Below, piece after piece: positions 6,401-7,883 of a stretch of 7,883 nt of DNA. The stretch comes from Kiritimatiellia bacterium (GTDB lineage: Bacteria; Verrucomicrobiota; Kiritimatiellia; SLAD01). The notes under the pieces were generated by a model. That model had not been told where the DNA came from. It saw only the letters and a program-made list of their open reading frames with translations, and made no database searches. The position numbers and the translations under genes are program-made. The DNA is taken from NCBI GenBank assembly GCA_007128275.1, contig SKXR01000007.1:1-7883 (forward strand), in the 5' to 3' direction. Positions within the stretch are counted from its first letter, which is position 1, and each line of letters starts with the position of its first letter.

Positions 6401-7883
6401 GCCTGTTCAACCGAAAAGCGCGCGGCGATTGGGATCAGGTCGTCATCCTGATGAGCCATTGGGAGGATTTCTCGAGCAAGAAACTGGCGGATGCCTACGA
6501 CCGCAACATGCGGTGGATCGCCAACCGTCCATGGATCAAGCCCGTTACCCTGGAAAGCATTCTGCGCGAGGAAGTCGATCTCAACGGCGACGGGAATGGA
6601 CAGCCGTGGTACGTGGTGGAGCGCGCGTCGCCGGGCGCAGCCAAGCTGTCGCACAACTACATCAACTATCTGACCCGTAGGGATTACGATAACTGGTATG
6701 TGGGGTCCGGACTCGAAGAGGGGCTGGCGGGCAAGGTGTTTGACAGCCGGCCCGGCGTGCCCATGCCGAATGCGTACGGCATGATGTACACAGGCGGCGT
6801 GGTGTCGCAGGCGTGGGATCGGGTGCAGGGCGTTACGCACGACGGGCTCGGCCGCCTGGCCCGCGGGGTGTTGCACGCGTCGGTGTTCCAGACCGCGTTC
6901 CACAGCGCGTCGCCCGGCAACATGGCCAAATTCAGCAACGGCGAGTACATCGAGCCGGACAGCGCGGCCAAGAACGTGGCCGGATTCGCCGCCGCCGCGC
7001 AGGCACAGACCCGCAAGGCGGCTGTGTATGCCCGGGTTAATCAATGGCTGGCCGCGGCCGACACGCTCTCCACGGCGCAGACGGCGATGGAGGACATCGA
7101 CCTGGACGGCGATCACGAGTACCTGCTCTACAACCGTCGTGTGTTTGCGGTGTTTGAGCGCATGGGCGGCCGCATGATTGCCGCATGGGTGCGCGATCCG
7201 GCCTCGGGCGCGGCCTATCAGACGATCGGCAACCTGCTCAGTTGGGCGGGCTCGGAAACGGAATACGAAGGGGAATCGAACGAAGACGCGTACCGGACCT
7301 CGGCGCTCAAAGACTGGTGGGCGGCCACGTCGGGACAGAGCTATGTGAACGATGTGTATTCGTTCAGCACAGCGTCCGGCGGGTGGCAGATCACCTCGTC
7401 CGATGGGCACATCGTCAAGACCGTCACGTTGGGCGACAACACGGGCTGGTTCACGGTGAACTATCAGGTGGATCCGTCGCGCGGCACGCTATTTGTGCGA
7501 AACGGCCTTTCGCCGGACCTCTACGGTCTGCTGCTGCACGGCCAGCAATACCTCTCGGGCGAACAGCATGACGGCGGAACCCTGACGCTCTCGCACCTGC
7601 ATCCGGAGCGCACGGTGTCGGTCCTGCTCGCCTATGGCGGCGCGCACAACGCGGTGCTCAACGGGGCGGCGGTGGACGGCGGCCTGCATACGCGCCGCAT
7701 GCGTAACCAGGCGCAGACGCATCAGGTCGAGCTCTCCGGCGACGGCGCCTTCAGTTTCGCCATCGGCTTCGAAGTCGGCGATGAAGGCGAGCAGTACAAC
7801 GACGGTGTGCCGTATTCCTGGTTAAACGCCTACGGCTATGATCCGGAAACGGTGGACGTGCATGAAGTGCTGGCCGCCAATAA
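1..7883 (+). CDS. Giant modular exported GH13 + GH57 alpha-glucan enzyme, internal fragment (both ends missing)
   Basis: Frame 1 runs through all 2,627 codons without a stop, so one gene fills the window and continues on both sides. No start codon, ribosome binding site or signal peptide can be assigned, because the true N-terminus lies upstream; the ATG at base 4 sits inside a conserved enzyme domain and is not a start. Two enzyme folds are visible: a GH13 barrel end with its domain C at the N-side, and a GH57-like catalytic region with its C-terminal beta domain at the C-side. Between them lie Ig-like and other beta-sandwich modules and Asp-rich calcium-type motifs. The frame contains no cysteine codon, which fits a large exported protein that does not use disulfides. 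I infer an extracellular or surface enzyme for starch- or glycogen-like glucans. The single frame is secure; the enzyme family calls are strong by motif but were not checked by any search. Confidence 0.93.
421..705 (+). other. GH13 domain C, all-beta (residues 141-235)
   Basis: Directly after the barrel come alternating hydrophobic strands typical of the beta-sandwich that closes GH13 enzymes: DGTVMFFMMSRNW (163-175), then a strand with a polar turn, then DGTISVMLPPAGYFVFSW (210-226). The hydrophobic strand ending in PPAGYFVF is the usual last strand of domain C, where amylases end with a phrase like LPPxGxxVL. It packs on the barrel and is structural. The boundary with the next module, near the Gly-rich WGGGK at 237-241, is approximate. 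Confidence 0.65.
706..1260 (+). other. Unrecognised beta-rich module (residues 236-420)
   Basis: I do not recognise this stretch as a named family. It begins after a WGGGK turn with a strand PIEIKSDG, then an Asp/Gly/Pro-rich loop (residues 258-290), a strand ATNLSFYAHVDGSAENVLFKLNG split over 300-323, a His/Asp-rich loop, and TTDVYLGYEQADFHSR (345-360) followed by an IGSAGAESYEFTVG strand (376-389). The strand pattern suggests one or two Ig-like beta-sandwiches. It lies between GH13 domain C and the next sandwich, so a role as spacer or carbohydrate-contacting module is possible, but nothing in the sequence proves binding. The end, around PAFVYHNPQADTDDG (410-424), is likely a linker. Confidence 0.45.
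1309..2400 (+). other. Split beta-sandwich module with YYTTDGS motif (residues 437-491 and 703-800)
   Basis: The first half carries ILVEVKTGN, then VFLYYTTDGSWPEG (455-468) and a strand ending in VELFWRTN (480-487). The YYTTDGSxP phrase occurs in several small Fn3/chitobiase-C-type sandwiches attached to glycoside hydrolases. The text then breaks into a glycine-rich stretch, and the sandwich seems to resume only at residue 705 with NDWWAYGELPAQPADTLVRYKV, a tryptophan-rich loop followed by a strand in which PAQPADTLVRYKV reads as a typical late strand of such a fold. The part after 730 (to about 800) contains strands such as EGFNIIRARAFLQ (788-800). The two halves are read here as one domain interrupted by a separate module. 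A structure model would be needed to confirm that the halves pair. Confidence 0.5.
1474..2106 (+). other. Glycine-flanked inserted beta module (residues 492-702)
   Basis: A self-contained module bounded by glycine-rich linkers: GGGNGG (492-497) on the left and GTGGGGE (697-703) on the right. It opens with YGGGWTSGSSGGNGFGNW (506-523), continues with a GHFVW strand, SFGMFGHSG (553-561), a repeated W/G pattern GITSWGDGAGFSIDLAV (569-585), and closes with ETLGGFRLYVGGN and LYFNNLVVTG (687-696), the last strand typical of concanavalin-A/LamG-like jelly rolls. I recall similar GGGW...GFG...SFG modules in large exported proteins of Verrucomicrobia and cyanobacteria, but know no accepted name. It probably acts as a binding or spacing sandwich. 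GC drops to 28 of 60 bases at 1801-1860, against 43 of 60 at 5701-5760, which may suggest a separate origin. Confidence 0.55.
2476..2865 (+). other. Ig-like beta module (residues 826-955)
   Basis: Begins after a YYDAEPPAGEVVFPQEN phrase (823-839), the usual opening of a bacterial Ig-like domain in multi-domain surface proteins, in which a Pro-rich linker leads into strand A. VRQVWYNIVDTDPNNDD (857-873) is a strand followed by an Asp/Asn loop that could bind calcium. PLEWRFSYVNIP (909-920) and QATIHVKLAEYSS (924-936) are the late strands. No catalytic residues are apparent. It most likely acts as a spacer between the N-side enzyme and the rest. Confidence 0.5.
2881..3225 (+). other. Ig-like beta module (residues 961-1075)
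   Basis: Opens with PDYSMYVAWPQNDGDVVGQG (961-980), the usual Ig-like start in which a strand leads into a xGDVVxxG turn, then YDMKVHFSEAL (981-991), SRFLIRLNGVPQD (1001-1013), HELGFTLPDLFNG (1028-1040), HRIEVIHANAAGQGI (1046-1060) and the last strand TLVAERRVRV (1061-1070). The spacing and the ERRVRV final strand fit a Big_Ig/cadherin-like sandwich. It seems structural. Confidence 0.5.
3226..3795 (+). other. Ig-like beta module split by a small domain (residues 1076-1144 and 1213-1265)
   Basis: RPPVLIIDPPEF (1076-1087) opens a third sandwich. HNVSVQTSNTAQSVSIAFTN (1111-1130) gives two early strands and GNSLFWQFLWTNLQAGTYTI (1220-1239) the late ones, where NLQAGTYTIVATGDFGPDG (1231-1249) is the typical final strands of an Ig-like domain describing change of state. 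Between them sits a 68-residue unit of a different character, listed separately. The domain then passes through VLLRQVVERD into the Asp-rich region. Confidence 0.5.
3433..3636 (+). other. GTGTAF-type small beta domain inserted in an Ig-like module (residues 1145-1212)
   Basis: Residues 1147-1165 read GTVSVTTNSTAVIGTGTAF, followed by VSAGSVLEID (1169-1178), RRVVVAGVQTTNSLTLTS (1180-1197) and PWRAATASGL (1198-1207). The order 'GTVSV, TxV.GTGTAF, V..GD.L.I, V..V.....LTL' is one I know from small beta domains of phage tail and tail-fibre proteins and from some bacterial adhesins. Here it is complete in one 68-residue block, and what flanks it on both sides reads as strands of one Ig-like domain. 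Its job in an enzyme is unknown; a binding or packing role is a guess. Confidence 0.6.
3796..4920 (+). other. Asp/Asn/Gly-rich calcium-type linker region (residues 1266-1640)
   Basis: Six degenerate thrombospondin-type-3/dockerin-like acidic motifs are spread over this region: DSDNDGIPDADE (1272-1283), DTNGDGWPN (1345-1353), DTDGDGLPDHIED (1395-1407), DTIGDGMSDG (1469-1478), DTNQDGLRDGW (1576-1586) followed by YGLDP, and DGDLTGDGVNN (1617-1627) followed by AGTDP. Such DxDxDG loops usually bind calcium and give a stiff linker. The DGW...YGLDP and AGTDP phrases are the standard ending of PVC-type linkers. Between motifs are less acidic stretches, such as NYDKLFEDFGRP (1538-1549) and RVLFLELDPLV (1564-1574). 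The region joins the Ig-like modules to the sandwich before GH57. Calcium binding is inferred from motif only. Confidence 0.7.
4165..4479 (+). repeat. Internal duplicated calcium-type motif pair, 74 residues apart
   Basis: Residues 1389-1419 (bases 4165-4257) align without gaps to residues 1463-1493 (bases 4387-4479), an offset of exactly 74 residues or 222 bases. By hand count 19 of 31 residues are identical. Shared cores are TDPN, the GDG turn and NGRVD, and both copies end in LL. In the second copy the third acidic position of DTDGDG is Ile (DTIGDG), so one presumed calcium ligand is lost. This looks like an old duplication inside the linker. Confidence 0.7.
4921..5640 (+). other. DOMON/glucodextranase-C-like beta-sandwich (residues 1641-1880)
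   Basis: After an alanine-glycine turn, a sandwich runs through DLVAFYTRDGG (1708-1718), DRFYFRVDMYDLQPF (1726-1740), VDIYVVIDTGDPGSG (1746-1760), MRWQLVVAVYNSSSG (1774-1788), DYFLGAYFNAELDAVEFAID (1818-1837) and a final LNFQVFTT (1853-1860). The order of an FxVDMxDL strand, then a xIYVVIDTG strand, then a strand describing the material as 'NFQVFTT' resembles the C-terminal binding module of glucodextranase and the DOMON-like modules that stand next to GH57 amylopullulanases. That position next to a GH57 domain supports the comparison. It likely helps present substrate or stabilise the enzyme. Family call is tentative. Confidence 0.5.
5713..6570 (+). other. GH57-like catalytic region (residues 1905-2190)
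   Basis: GH57 enzymes cleave or transfer alpha-glucans by a retaining mechanism in a (beta/alpha)7 barrel. The family's conserved regions can be followed in order. Region 1, usually HxHQP, is seen as VHGNQ (1926-1930), with His1927 kept and Asn1929 in the second His place. LNLHITPTLASALQWA (1964-1979) fits the second strand. Region 2 appears as GLVALMAGTFSDHMLPYF (2006-2023), with His2018 and Pro2021 in the expected places. Region 3 is SVFWTPERLLDADVFDKI (2051-2068), putting Glu2057 at the catalytic nucleophile, followed by GFRATVLDQ (2072-2080). Region 4, usually MDYExFG, is represented by LMSHWEDFS (2150-2158), so the acid/base Asp is not in its usual form. The family call is strong by the chain of motifs; catalytic competence is uncertain. 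Confidence 0.75.
6571..7080 (+). other. Linking, probably alpha-helical part of GH57 core (residues 2191-2360)
   Basis: Behind the catalytic barrel, EVDLNGDGNGQPWYVVE (2191-2207) is an acidic loop that could bind calcium. Then follow ordered but less familiar stretches: NYINYLTRRDYDNWYVG (2219-2235), QAWDRV (2270-2275) and GLGRLARGVLHASVFQTAFH (2282-2301), a likely helix in the place where GH57 enzymes carry their fifth region, and an Ala-rich helix FAAAAQAQTRKAAVYARVNQ (2329-2348). The Ala-rich stretch probably forms the helix bundle that follows the barrel in GH57 enzymes. No further catalytic residue can be named. Confidence 0.5.
7081..7776 (+). other. GH57-type C-terminal beta domain (residues 2361-2592)
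   Basis: Residues 2364-2375 (EDIDLDGDHEYL) and the following YNRRVFAVFERMGGRMIAAW (2377-2396) match the well-known opening of the C-terminal beta domain of GH57 4-alpha-glucanotransferases and relatives: an acidic DxDxDGxxE turn, an xLxN strand, then a 'vyAvfxxxGGxxxa' strand pair. A second half follows, with GWQITSSDGHIVKTVTLG (2461-2478), GWFTVNYQVDPSRGTLFVRN (2482-2501), a turn, and final strands TVSVLLAYGG (2538-2547) and AFSFAIGFEVGD (2583-2594). In GH57 enzymes this domain packs against the barrel. Its presence supports the GH57 call for the preceding region. Confidence 0.65.
7795..7883 (+). other. Start of another Asp-rich C-side linker, cut by the window end
   Basis: GEQYNDGVPYSWLNAYGYDPE (spread over 2596-2616) recalls the linker phrase in which DGIPDxWLxxYGLDP leads into further acidic motifs in exported proteins of PVC bacteria. 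The open frame continues to the last base, so at least one more module follows. It could carry a sorting or anchoring signal, but nothing of that is visible. Confidence 0.45.

Noticed and set aside
5761..6480. Polysaccharide deacetylase or GH38-type barrel instead of GH57
   Set aside because: The ordered set HGNQ, a G.V.L...H..LP stretch, FWTPER and the downstream DxDxDG..EY beta domain fits GH57 better; no deacetylase metal-binding DD/HxxxH pattern was seen.
5353..7410. A 685-codon open frame on the - strand
   Set aside because: It is in codon register with the + strand gene, so its stops would need sense TCA, TTA or CTA codons, which are rare in this GC-rich gene; it ends at a sense TCA (5353-5355). 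Its translation is Arg/Val/His-rich without any recognisable domain, while the + frame shows GH57 motifs throughout.

Overview
The window is a single reading frame. Frame 1 on the + strand has no stop from base 1 to base 7883: 2,627 complete codons plus two bases, with neither the start nor the end of the gene present. It is therefore an internal slice of one giant, modular, apparently secreted protein. There is no intergenic DNA, promoter, terminator, RNA gene, CRISPR array or insertion sequence. Residue numbers below count from the first codon of the window.

Order of modules: the C-terminal part of a GH13 (alpha-amylase clan) catalytic barrel, residues 1-140; its domain C, 141-235; an unrecognised beta module, 236-420; a beta-sandwich with a YYTTDGS motif, 437-800, split by a glycine-flanked insert at 492-702; two Ig-like modules, 826-1075; a third Ig-like module, 1076-1265, split by a short GTGTAF-type domain at 1145-1212; an Asp/Asn/Gly-rich calcium-type region, 1266-1640; a DOMON- or glucodextranase-C-like beta-sandwich, 1641-1880; a GH57-like catalytic region, 1905-2190; a linking region, 2191-2360; a GH57-type C-terminal beta domain, 2361-2592; and the start of another Asp-rich linker, 2599-2627.

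The main point is that two unrelated alpha-glucan-active enzyme folds, GH13 and GH57, appear to share one polypeptide with several beta modules between them. I infer an extracellular or surface enzyme acting on starch, glycogen or a similar alpha-glucan. Substrate and activity are not proven by the sequence. The GH57 part has lost some family-typical residues, so it may be altered or inactive.

Organism: GC-rich coding sequence, a giant multi-module exported protein, Asp-rich linkers of the type DTNQDGLRDGW followed by YGLDP, and nested beta modules all recall the Kiritimatiellota/Verrucomicrobiota/Lentisphaerae branch of the PVC bacteria. This is an inference from style, with no marker gene in the window.
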